A stretch of DNA of 64,000 nt from CAIQIA01 sp945861105 (GTDB taxonomy: Bacteria; Cyanobacteriota; Cyanobacteriia; PCC-6307; Cyanobiaceae), in the NCBI GenBank assembly GCA_947488815.1, contig CANLCC010000008.1, positions 1 through 64,000 on the forward strand, in the 5' to 3' direction. Position 1 is the stretch's first letter; every line of letters starts with the position of its first letter. Of the stretch, positions 42,554-48,976 are shown piece after piece. Under the pieces are notes generated by a model, which did no database searches, was not told where the DNA came from, and saw nothing but the letters and a program-made list of their open reading frames with translations. Made by a program: the position numbers and the translations under genes.

Positions 42554-42805
42554 ATGGCCGCCGGTTCCACCGGGGAACGCCCGTTCTTCGAGATCATCAC
42601 AAGCATTCGCTATTGGGTCATCCATGCCGTGACCCTGCCGGCGATCTTCCTGGCTGGCTTTCTGTTCGTGAGCACAGGGCTCGCCTACGACGCCTTCGGC
42701 ACGCCACGGCCCGATGCCTACTTCCAGGCCGGCGAGCAGAAGGCTCCGGTCGTGAGCCAGCGCTACGACGGCAAGTCGTCCCTGGATCTGCGTCTCCAGA
42801 ACTGA
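42554..42805 (+). CDS. psbE: Cytochrome b559 alpha subunit
   Basis: The 83-residue PSII subunit has the heme-ligating His in RYWVIHAVTLPAIFLAGFLF and the conserved STGLAYDAFGTPRPD. One transmembrane helix is present. With PsbF it binds the cytochrome b559 heme. It is the first gene of psbEFLJ, with a strong ribosome-binding site. Confidence 0.97.
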   Translation: MAAGSTGERPFFEIITSIRYWVIHAVTLPAIFLAGFLFVSTGLAYDAFGTPRPDAYFQAGEQKAPVVSQRYDGKSSLDLRLQN

Positions 42806-42814
42806 TCCCCCACC

Positions 42815-42949
42815 ATGACCTCCTCTTCTCCCACAACGCCCCGCAGCTATCCGATCTTCACGGTGCGCTGGGCAGCTCTTCACGCCCTCGGCATTCCCAC
42901 GGTGTTTTTCCTGGGAGCCCTGGCGGCCATGCAATTCATCCGTCGCTGA
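42815..42949 (+). CDS. psbF: Cytochrome b559 beta subunit
   Basis: This 44-residue protein is a single helix with the heme His in FTVRWAALHALGIPTVFFLG and ends AAMQFIRR, the PsbF sequence. The N-terminus TSSSPTTPRSYPI is typical. It starts 9 nt after psbE. Confidence 0.97.
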   Translation: MTSSSPTTPRSYPIFTVRWAALHALGIPTVFFLGALAAMQFIRR

Positions 42950-42957
42950 ACCTCACC

Positions 42958-43077
42958 ATGCAGCGCAATCCCAATCCCAACAACCTGCCGGTTGAACTGA
43001 ACCGCACCAGCCTGTACCTCGGTCTGCTGATTGTGTTCGTGACCGGCGTGCTGTTCTCCAGCTACTTCTTCAACTGA
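42958..43077 (+). CDS. psbL: Photosystem II protein L
   Basis: The 39-residue single-helix protein starts MQRNPNPNNLPVELNRTSLY and ends VTGVLFSSYFFN, identical in pattern to PsbL. It helps QA function and dimer formation in PSII. It lies 8 nt after psbF. Confidence 0.97.
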   Translation: MQRNPNPNNLPVELNRTSLYLGLLIVFVTGVLFSSYFFN

Positions 43078-43087
43078 GATCAGACCG

Positions 43088-43288
43088 ATGAGCGGAAAGA
43101 AATCAGCCCTTCCCGACGGCCGCATTCCCGACCGTCTTCCTGATGGCCGTCCTGCGGTGCCCTGGCGCAGCCGCTGGACCGAAGGGGTGCTGCCCCTCTG
43201 GCTTGTGGCCACCGCCGGCGGCATCGCCGTGATCTTTGTGGTGGGCCTGTTCTTCTACGGGGCCTATGTGGGTGTCGGTTCCGCCTGA
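43088..43288 (+). CDS. psbJ: Photosystem II protein J
   Basis: The 66-residue single-helix PSII subunit has GRIPDRLPDGRPAVPWRSRW, then EGVLPLWLVATAGGIAVIF and FFYGAYVGVGSA. The length is the longer picocyanobacterial form, with a charged N-terminal extension compared with the roughly 40-residue PsbJ of others. It is the last gene before a terminator. Confidence 0.95.
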   Translation: MSGKKSALPDGRIPDRLPDGRPAVPWRSRWTEGVLPLWLVATAGGIAVIFVVGLFFYGAYVGVGSA

Positions 43289-43322
43289 CGCGGATCGGTA
43301 CATCATCTCAACACGACAGAAC

Positions 43323-43354
43323 AAACCCCCCACCCGATCACGGGTTGGGGGTTT
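43323..43354 (+). terminator. Terminator after psbEFLJ
   Basis: A 14-nt arm (AAACCCCCCACCCG), 4-nt loop ATCA and 14-nt arm (CGGGTTGGGGGTTT) form a strong hairpin with one C-T mismatch, ending in TTT. It lies 34 nt after the psbJ stop. The symmetric A/T flanks would let it also end minus-strand transcripts from the gene at 43377. Confidence 0.85.
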
Positions 43355-43376
43355 CTGTCGATTGAGACGCTGACGA

Positions 43377-44030
43377 TCAGCGTGAGGTGGTGGTCAGGTT
43401 GAAGTTGCGGTTCGTGTTGCCACCGCCACCACCGCCACCGCCACCATTGTTCGTCGTGGTGATGCCGACCACAGTTCCCACGACAGCTGCAGCCCCAAGA
43501 AGAATCCAACCAAGGCCCAGACCACCGGCGGCAGCCGCCGCCGCCACAGGAGCAGCCGCCGGAGCGCTGAATGCCAGTGGACTGATCGGCACCAGGGGGT
43601 CGCAGGCACAGGCCTGGACAATGCGGACAGGGGCTTGGGTGCTGACAGGGACCGATCCCGTGGAAGATTTCCAGAGGCCGCGCACCGGTGGTGCCGGGGT
43701 GTAGGGGCGGCAGCCACAGACACCGGTGAGGTCAACCACCCAGGTGCTTCCCGGTGGAATGGGCTGACTGGGCCGCACCTCGAGAAGCTTGCCGGAGTCG
43801 AGGATCTGCACGCGCTGGGGATCAGCCGCCTCCATCGTCTCGACGGTGCTCAGGGTGCCGTCTTCTCCGCGCTCAAGGATGCGGATCGGACCTTTGATGC
43901 CCTGGGTGCTGCGGCCGAGCTGGATGGCAAAGCGATCGGCGCCATCGCTGACTGCGACGGGATCAACCGCGATGGCAGGCAGCGCCGCCACCGTGAACAC
44001 GAATCCAACAGCAAGACAAATTGGACGCAT
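43377..44030 (-). CDS. Secreted Gly-rich protein with two CxC motifs, unknown function
   Basis: I do not recognise a family. The 217-residue protein has a signal peptide (RPICLAVGFVFTVAALPAIA) and a soluble domain with FAIQLGRSTQGIKGPIRI and STWVVDLTGVCGCRPY. A second Cys pair is in VQACACDPLVP. An Ala-rich stretch, a hydrophobic helix (GWILLGAAAVVGTVVGI), nine consecutive Gly and a short polar tail follow. The helix-plus-glycine end may anchor it in a membrane. AAGGGC precedes the ATG at 44030, and a palindrome lies 27 nt upstream (44057-44071). It lies downstream of the export operon but has its own leader. Confidence 0.7.
   Translation of the reverse strand: MRPICLAVGFVFTVAALPAIAVDPVAVSDGADRFAIQLGRSTQGIKGPIRILERGEDGTLSTVETMEAADPQRVQILDSGKLLEVRPSQPIPPGSTWVVDLTGVCGCRPYTPAPPVRGLWKSSTGSVPVSTQAPVRIVQACACDPLVPISPLAFSAPAAAPVAAAAAAGGLGLGWILLGAAAVVGTVVGITTTNNGGGGGGGGGNTNRNFNLTTTSR
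43419..43446 (-). repeat. Gly-codon microsatellite
   Basis: An uninterrupted run of GGT/GGC codons encodes nine glycines near the C-terminus of the secreted protein. Such a run could vary in length by slippage in steps of three bases. Confidence 0.8.
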
Positions 44031-44056
44031 TGGCCCTTGCCCTTTATTCAGTATTT

Positions 44057-44071
44057 TCCCTAACTTAGGGA
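44057..44071 (-). promoter_or_regulatory. Perfect palindrome, candidate operator
   Basis: TCCCTAA-C-TTAGGGA is a perfect 7+1+7 palindrome located 27 nt upstream of the gene at 44030. On the minus strand it sits just upstream of AATACT, a possible -10 element. It is AT-rich for this genome and not part of a hairpin-plus-T-run. Confidence 0.5.
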
Positions 44072-44161
44072 GATGAAGAGGGACTGACAATGGCGTGTGG
44101 ACAATCCCAGGGGATTCGCACAAGTCCGATGAGACGCGGCCGCTGATGAACCACGTGCCGC

Positions 44162-44180
44162 GACTCAGAACGACTGAGTC
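44162..44180 (-). terminator. Inverted repeat across the stop codon of the beta-barrel gene
   Basis: GACTCAG and CTGAGTC form perfect 7-nt arms around a 5-nt loop and include the stop codon of the 44165-45286 gene. It may act as an RNA hairpin ending the export operon. No T-run follows on the minus strand, so termination is uncertain. Confidence 0.35.
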
Positions 44181-45286
44181 ACGCGTCCATACAGACGGGC
44201 ACGGCAGGTGCGATCGGGGCAGTCATCCTGGATGTAATCAGGCGTGTTGCCGAGGAAGTCGGTGGCCAGCACCGACAGCGTCAGGGGCCAGTCGGCAAAG
44301 GGCTTAACGGCGATGCCAGCCGCGAAGCCGTAGCCGAACCACTCGCTGCCGATGGAGATGCGGTCGTTGAGGAAGAGAGCGACGGAACCGATGGGGCCCC
44401 AAGTGCAATCGCTGCCGCTGGGGAACGTGGTGCTGGTGATGGCACGGGAGCCACCGCAACTGGTGCGGCCCAGCCAACCATTGCCCTTGAACCCATACAG
44501 GTCGGAACCGACACCGGCCGTGGCCACCAGCAAGGGCGGGCGCTCCCCCTGACCCAACGGCACCGCCTGGGACAGAACCGCATAGAAATCGCGGCCGAGG
44601 TCAATCTTGTCGTCGAACTGGACGATCTGCTCACCTCCGATGGCCAGACCGGTCTGGGGGCCGAGGTTGACGGCGGCACGGAACCCCAGGTGCTGACCCG
44701 AGAAGGCCGGGGTGCCCTGGTTGCGGCTGCTGAGGCTCTGGACCCCCCACTGGAGGGCCAGGCTGGCGGGCCCCACCCGCAGGGGCGTCACATCCACGTA
44801 GGCCTGGGCGTCGGCGCAGTCGAGGGTGTCCTTCGAGCAGGGGCGGGTGCGGCTGATACCCACCCCCGTGACCGAGCCCCACAGGCGCTGGTCCTGGGCA
44901 AAGCCGTTCGGCACCTGGAACACCGCCGCCGGGTACACACGGCCGTTGACCGTGACATCCCTGGCGAGGCCACGGACCACCAGGCGGCGGCGGGACTGGG
45001 TCTCGGGCACCGGCGCCTCAGGCACCGCCGCCGCAGGTGCCGGTCCGGGGCTGGGGGCAACCTCCGGAGCCGGAGAGGGATCGACCTGGAGGGACTGGGG
45101 CGGGGTCCAGGCCTGCTGGGATGGCAGCTGCCAACGGGCCCTGGGCTCAGGCGTCGGGGTCTGCTCCTGCCAGGCCACGGCGCTGCGGGGAGAAGGGGCC
45201 ACCTGCCATTCCACGGAGCGGACCGGCGGCGGGGTCAGCTGTGCAAGCAGCAGAACCAGGGGGGGCAGGCTCATGGCGAGTCTCAT
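44165..45286 (-). CDS. Probable outer-membrane beta-barrel protein with Pro/Trp-rich N-terminus
   Basis: The 373-residue protein has a signal peptide (about 1-24) and a Pro-rich segment with recurring tryptophans (VEWQVAP, AVAWQEQ, ARWQLPSQQAW). A domain of alternating hydrophobic strands with Gly turns follows, ending YGRVTQSF; the C-terminal Phe is typical of outer-membrane barrels. Six cysteines occur as three close pairs (PCSKDTLDC, TSCGGSRA...SDC, DDCPDRTC), perhaps disulfides in loops. No known family is recognised. The start overlaps the Pro-rich gene by 4 nt (ATGA), so it is in the Wza-like operon and may be an export partner. Confidence 0.65.
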   Translation of the reverse strand: MRLAMSLPPLVLLLAQLTPPPVRSVEWQVAPSPRSAVAWQEQTPTPEPRARWQLPSQQAWTPPQSLQVDPSPAPEVAPSPGPAPAAAVPEAPVPETQSRRRLVVRGLARDVTVNGRVYPAAVFQVPNGFAQDQRLWGSVTGVGISRTRPCSKDTLDCADAQAYVDVTPLRVGPASLALQWGVQSLSSRNQGTPAFSGQHLGFRAAVNLGPQTGLAIGGEQIVQFDDKIDLGRDFYAVLSQAVPLGQGERPPLLVATAGVGSDLYGFKGNGWLGRTSCGGSRAITSTTFPSGSDCTWGPIGSVALFLNDRISIGSEWFGYGFAAGIAVKPFADWPLTLSVLATDFLGNTPDYIQDDCPDRTCRARLYGRVTQSF

Positions 45287-45807
45287 GGCAGGGGGGAAGG
45301 GGCGTCGAGGGGCTCGGGGAGCAGGGCCCTGGCCCGCACCACGGCCTCCTGCAGATCCATGGAGCTGGGGAGAGCTTCGGCGGGCAAGGCCACGTCAGGA
45401 CCAAGGGCTGGGTCCGTGGCGACCGCCGCCGGGGGCTCAGCCTCCAAGGGGGCAGGCAGCGGGACCTGGGGCGTCGGGGGCGGGGGAGCCGCGATGACGG
45501 CGGGCGGGGGGGCCGGCACGGCGGCAACGGGAACGGTCGGCCTGGAAGGTACCGGCGCTGCAGGGGGCTGGAACACCCGTAGCTGGCGGGGACGGCGCAC
45601 GGGCACCACCGCCGGCGGCCGGACCGGGGTGATGGCGCCGATCGGTGCCTTCGCAGGCAGCATGGCGAGCGGTTCTGCCACCGGTGCTGGAGCCATCGCC
45701 TGGCTCCCGGCCCCCGGCGGACGGCTCGCCCCTCCGAACAGGGCACCCCAGAGGGCCAGGTTGGGGCCGATGACCAGCAGCAGCAGGCGGGAGTCGTTCA
45801 CGATCAC
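45283..45807 (-). CDS. Proline-rich anchored protein of the export operon
   Basis: The 174-residue protein has an N-terminal hydrophobic anchor (LLLLVIGPNLALWGALFG). A long Pro/Ala/Val-rich stretch (about 30-150) follows, with a short amphipathic end (SSMDLQEAVVRARALLPE). The layout resembles a TonB-like periplasm-spanning linker, but no TonB C-terminal domain is visible. It overlaps both neighbours by 4 nt, indicating translational coupling with the Wza-like and beta-barrel genes. Function unknown. Confidence 0.65.
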   Translation of the reverse strand: MIVNDSRLLLLVIGPNLALWGALFGGASRPPGAGSQAMAPAPVAEPLAMLPAKAPIGAITPVRPPAVVPVRRPRQLRVFQPPAAPVPSRPTVPVAAVPAPPPAVIAAPPPPTPQVPLPAPLEAEPPAAVATDPALGPDVALPAEALPSSMDLQEAVVRARALLPEPLDAPSPLP

Positions 45808-46835
45808 CTCAGCAACTGGAACAGGGTGAGGCCATTGACCAGGCCCCCGAGGGTGCGCATGGCCCCACCGACGGCATCGGTGGCCCGACCGAGGGCGCTG
45901 CGGTTGACCACGATGGTGTCGCCATCCCTGAGGGGCGGATTGGCCTGGCTGGACACGGGTTCATCCAGGGACAGCCGGAAGCTCTGGCGCGTGACACTGC
46001 CGTTGCGGTTGAGCCGCACCAGCTGAACCGAACCCTGGTCGGCCCGCATGTCCCGCGGTCCTCCGGCGGCCAGCAGCGCCTGCACCAGCGGTGTGCCGGC
46101 GGGCAGCTCCTGACGGCCAGGGTTGTTGACCTCACCCATCACATTGACCCTGATCTGCCGCGGGGACAGGTTGTTGGCGGCCACCTCGGTGGCGACGGCA
46201 TCCGGCTGGGCCACACGACCCACCCGCACGATGTCGCCGTCAAAGAGCAGAGGATTGTTGATCTGATCCCCGTCACGCACCAGCGAGAGCAGATCAAACC
46301 GCGCCATCTTGTAGCTGTCACCACGGCCCGGCAGTCGACGGCGGACGGCGACATCACGGAGGTTCGCATTCACCGTCACACCGCCGGCCTTCTGGATGGC
46401 GTCCACCAACGTGGCCGGACCGAAGGCGGCGGTGCCCACCGTGCGTGACGCGTCTGCACTGGAGGCGCTGTTGCCGGGGGCCATCGAATACAGGCCGGGG
46501 GTGGTCACCTCTCCGACCAGGGAAACCCGCACCGGCCGGGGACGCACCAGCCGCAGGGTGAGCTCGGGACGCCGCAGCTGGCGGCCGTACAGCTGTGTCA
46601 GATATGAAGTGGCCTGGGGCAGGGTGAGGCCCTCGAGCATGACCGTGCCGACCAGGGGCAGGGCCGCGGTGCCATCGCTGAGCACATCGAGGGAGCCCGA
46701 GTAGCTGCGCGCATCGTGGAGCTGCAGGTCGAGGGCATCACCGGCCCCGAGGATGTACTGATCGCTGGCCTGGGCAGGGGTGCCGGCGGGCAGGGCCGCC
46801 AGCAGCAGCGGCAGGGCGACAGAGGTGGCGGGCAT
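45804..46835 (-). CDS. Polysaccharide export protein, Wza-like (SLBB)
   Basis: The 343-residue protein has a signal peptide (ATSVALPLLLAALPAGTPAQA) and a polysaccharide export domain (YILGAGDALDLQLHD...ALPLVGTVMLEGLT). Repeated SLBB-type segments (VRVSLVGEVTTPGLYSM and IRVNVMGEVNNPGRQEL...LVQALLAAGG) follow. No lipobox Cys is visible, unlike E. coli Wza. GGAGG at 46841-46845 is 5 nt before the ATG. It is divergent from the cyanoexosortase module and heads an operon with two uncharacterised envelope genes. Confidence 0.88.
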   Translation of the reverse strand: MPATSVALPLLLAALPAGTPAQASDQYILGAGDALDLQLHDARSYSGSLDVLSDGTAALPLVGTVMLEGLTLPQATSYLTQLYGRQLRRPELTLRLVRPRPVRVSLVGEVTTPGLYSMAPGNSASSADASRTVGTAAFGPATLVDAIQKAGGVTVNANLRDVAVRRRLPGRGDSYKMARFDLLSLVRDGDQINNPLLFDGDIVRVGRVAQPDAVATEVAANNLSPRQIRVNVMGEVNNPGRQELPAGTPLVQALLAAGGPRDMRADQGSVQLVRLNRNGSVTRQSFRLSLDEPVSSQANPPLRDGDTIVVNRSALGRATDAVGGAMRTLGGLVNGLTLFQLLR

Positions 46836-46921
46836 GACAACCTCCAGCGCGCCGATTGTTCCACGGGAAGGAGCGGTCGGCAGACGGCACGTGCCAGTCC
46901 CGCAAGGGATAGCCTCCGCCC

Positions 46922-47611
46922 ATGACGACGGCTTTTCCCGCTGGCCGCGGCCGCTCCCTGGCCCGCCTGCTCAGCTACACGCTGCTGAGCCTGTACCTGC
47001 TGGGGCTGGTGGCCAACCTGCTGCCTCTGCCGATCAATGACCCCAATGCCGCCCTCGGCCTGCTGGCCCAGGCCATCGACGGGGGTGGTCCGGTGGCGGT
47101 GGCGGTGGTGGCGTTTCACTTCGGCCTGGGTGGGGACAGCCGCCCCGCCGCCTGGGAGCTGCGCCTGGGATCCCTGGCCCCGGCCCTGCTCGGGGCGGCG
47201 GCCCTGGTGTTTCTGACCCTGGCCCTGAGCGTTCTGCCCGTCGGGCTCAGGATCCGCAGCCAGGGGATGGCCCAGCTGCAGGGTCAGCTCGCCAGCGGCC
47301 GCAGCCTGCTGCAGGAGCTGCGCCGCTCCGTGCAGACAGCGCCAGACCCACGCTCCCTGGGGGCCCTGCTGCGGAACCAGCCCCAGCTGGCCCAGGGCCT
47401 GACGGGTGATCTGACCCATGACCGGCCGCTGCTGCTCGCCCGGATCGACCGGGACACCGCTGCCCTGACGGAGGCCGCCCGGCGCCGGGGGGCCGACACC
47501 AATGCCAGGTTGCTGCGCCAGATGCTGCGGCTGCTGCTGAGCGGCCTGGTGCTCGCCGGCTTTCATCTGCTGGCTGCCCTGATCTGGCGAGCCCCGGCCC
47601 GCAGGCCATGA
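46922..47611 (+). CDS. HpsJ-like protein, cyanoexosortase A-associated
   Basis: The 229-residue protein has four hydrophobic helices (YTLLSLYLLGLVANLLPL, VAVAVVAFHFGLGG, PALLGAAALVFLTLALSVLP and LLLSGLVLAGFHLLAALIW). A soluble helical segment lies between the third and fourth, with QLQGQLASGRSLLQELRR. This is the pattern of HpsJ-like proteins found next to cyanoexosortase genes; HpsJ of filamentous cyanobacteria is linked to hormogonium polysaccharide. The stop overlaps the exosortase start by 4 nt. Confidence 0.75.
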   Translation: MTTAFPAGRGRSLARLLSYTLLSLYLLGLVANLLPLPINDPNAALGLLAQAIDGGGPVAVAVVAFHFGLGGDSRPAAWELRLGSLAPALLGAAALVFLTLALSVLPVGLRIRSQGMAQLQGQLASGRSLLQELRRSVQTAPDPRSLGALLRNQPQLAQGLTGDLTHDRPLLLARIDRDTAALTEAARRRGADTNARLLRQMLRLLLSGLVLAGFHLLAALIWRAPARRP

Positions 47612-48417
47612 CCCTGCCCCTGCTGCTGCTGGGGACGATCGCCTCGGCCCAGCTGACCCTCTACTGGCGTTCGGGGGGCCGCCTCGAGACCGTGGCGCTG
47701 ATGGCCAGCCTGAGCTGGATTGGCGGGGCGCTGCTGCTGGCGGATGCCGAGGCACCCGCCCAGATCCGTCGACGGGCCTGGGTCCTTGGACTGCCGGGGC
47801 TGATCTGGGGCCTGCTGGTGCTGACCATCACAGCCCGGTTGTACGACCCGTTGCTGCATCTGCTGCCGCTGGCGGTGCTGCCCTCCCTGGGGCTCGTCAG
47901 CGGCGTGCCGCTGCGGTCGCGGACCATGGTCGAGCTGGTGGCCATGGGCCTGCTGCTGCCCCTGCAGCTGCTGCTCAACCGGCTGCTGCCCCTGCTGCCA
48001 CTGGCCCGGACCACCGCCGAACTGGCGGCCTTTCTCGTCTGGCTGGGGGGCGGCTCGGCCCTGGCCGAGGGGGCGGCGGTGCGTCTGCCGGATCGCACCC
48101 TGGTGGTGGGGGCCAGCTGCACCGGTGCCGAGACCCTCAGCCTCTGCCTGGCGGGCCTGATGCTGCTGGTCCTGCTGTTTCCGCTGCCCTGCCTGCAACG
48201 CCAGCACGGCCGCGGCCTGCTGCTGCTTGGGGTGCTCAGCCTGGGCGCAGCCTTTGTGATCAACGGCCTGCGGGTGGCGGTGCTGGCCCTGACCCCGGCC
48301 GAGGCGTTCGTCTTCTGGCACGACGGGAGCGGCTCCCACCTGTTCGCCATGGCCAGCCTCGCCCTGCTGGTGGCCAGCTACCTGGCCCTGACCGAATGGA
48401 GCCTGCGGCAGTCATGA
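47608..48417 (+). CDS. Cyanoexosortase A
   Basis: The 269-residue integral membrane protein (about eight helices) has the exosortase/archaeosortase catalytic trio. Cys171 is in VVGASCTGAETLSLCLAGL, Arg222 in FVINGLRVAVLAL and His244 in HDGSGSHLFAMAS. Exosortases are transpeptidase-like enzymes that process C-terminal signals of surface proteins. The HpsJ-like gene upstream and the associated gene downstream define the cyanoexosortase A type. I found no clear PEP-CTERM substrate in the window. Confidence 0.88.
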   Translation: MTLPLLLLGTIASAQLTLYWRSGGRLETVALMASLSWIGGALLLADAEAPAQIRRRAWVLGLPGLIWGLLVLTITARLYDPLLHLLPLAVLPSLGLVSGVPLRSRTMVELVAMGLLLPLQLLLNRLLPLLPLARTTAELAAFLVWLGGGSALAEGAAVRLPDRTLVVGASCTGAETLSLCLAGLMLLVLLFPLPCLQRQHGRGLLLLGVLSLGAAFVINGLRVAVLALTPAEAFVFWHDGSGSHLFAMASLALLVASYLALTEWSLRQS

Positions 48418-48956
48418 CCGTCCTGCGGGCTCGCCCCACCGTGCTGCTGATGCTGCTGGGCTGGGGCAGCGCCGTGGCCATCGACAGCACCATCCGCGGG
48501 GTGGACCCAGGGACTCCCCTCGCCCTGCCGGCAAGGCTGCACAGTTCGGCGGGCACCCTCCACCGCCAGGCCGCCGGCCAGGGTCAGCCCCTGCCCACGG
48601 GGGTGCTGCTCGGCCAGGCGGCCGACTACGCAGGTCCGGCGGGCTGGTTGAAGGTGCGGGAGCTGGTGCTGGCCTCCCGGGGGCGCAGCGTGGCGCTGCC
48701 GCTCGATGACATCAACAGAACCGTCAGCCATGGCAGCGCCCCGGGGCGCTGCATCGCCAGCGGGCGCCCGCTGGCGCCATGGGGCCCGGGGCAACAGCTC
48801 CGCTGGCTCGCCGGACTGCAACCCCGACCGGCCCACCACTGCCTCTGGGTGGCGGGGTCGCCGCCGGCCGTTGCGGCCCTCAGCCAGGCCCTGGCCGGGC
48901 CGGTGAACAAACCTCCGCCGGGGGAAGTGTCCGCCAGCGGCGCTGCATCCCGGTGA
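48414..48956 (+). CDS. Cyanoexosortase A system-associated protein
   Basis: The 180-residue protein has an N-terminal anchor (PTVLLMLLGWGSAVAID) and a periplasmic-type domain with YAGPAGWLKVRELVLASRGR and SVALPLDDINR. Two Cys are in GRCIASGRP and HHCLWV. Position (ATGA overlap with the exosortase) and layout match the small associated protein of cyanoexosortase A loci. Its role is unknown. It ends with a low-complexity tail 20 nt before the autokinase gene. Confidence 0.72.
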   Translation: MTVLRARPTVLLMLLGWGSAVAIDSTIRGVDPGTPLALPARLHSSAGTLHRQAAGQGQPLPTGVLLGQAADYAGPAGWLKVRELVLASRGRSVALPLDDINRTVSHGSAPGRCIASGRPLAPWGPGQQLRWLAGLQPRPAHHCLWVAGSPPAVAALSQALAGPVNKPPPGEVSASGAASR

Positions 48957-48976
48957 CCCTGGATAGGGTCCCGCCC

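Noticed and set aside
43377..44030. Classical PEP-CTERM substrate for the exosortase
   Set aside because: The C-terminal helix is followed by nine Gly and a polar tail. It lacks a PEP-like motif before the helix and a basic cluster after it.
45283..45807. TonB protein
   Set aside because: An N-terminal anchor and Pro-rich linker are present, but no TonB C-terminal fold is seen and no ExbB/ExbD genes are nearby.
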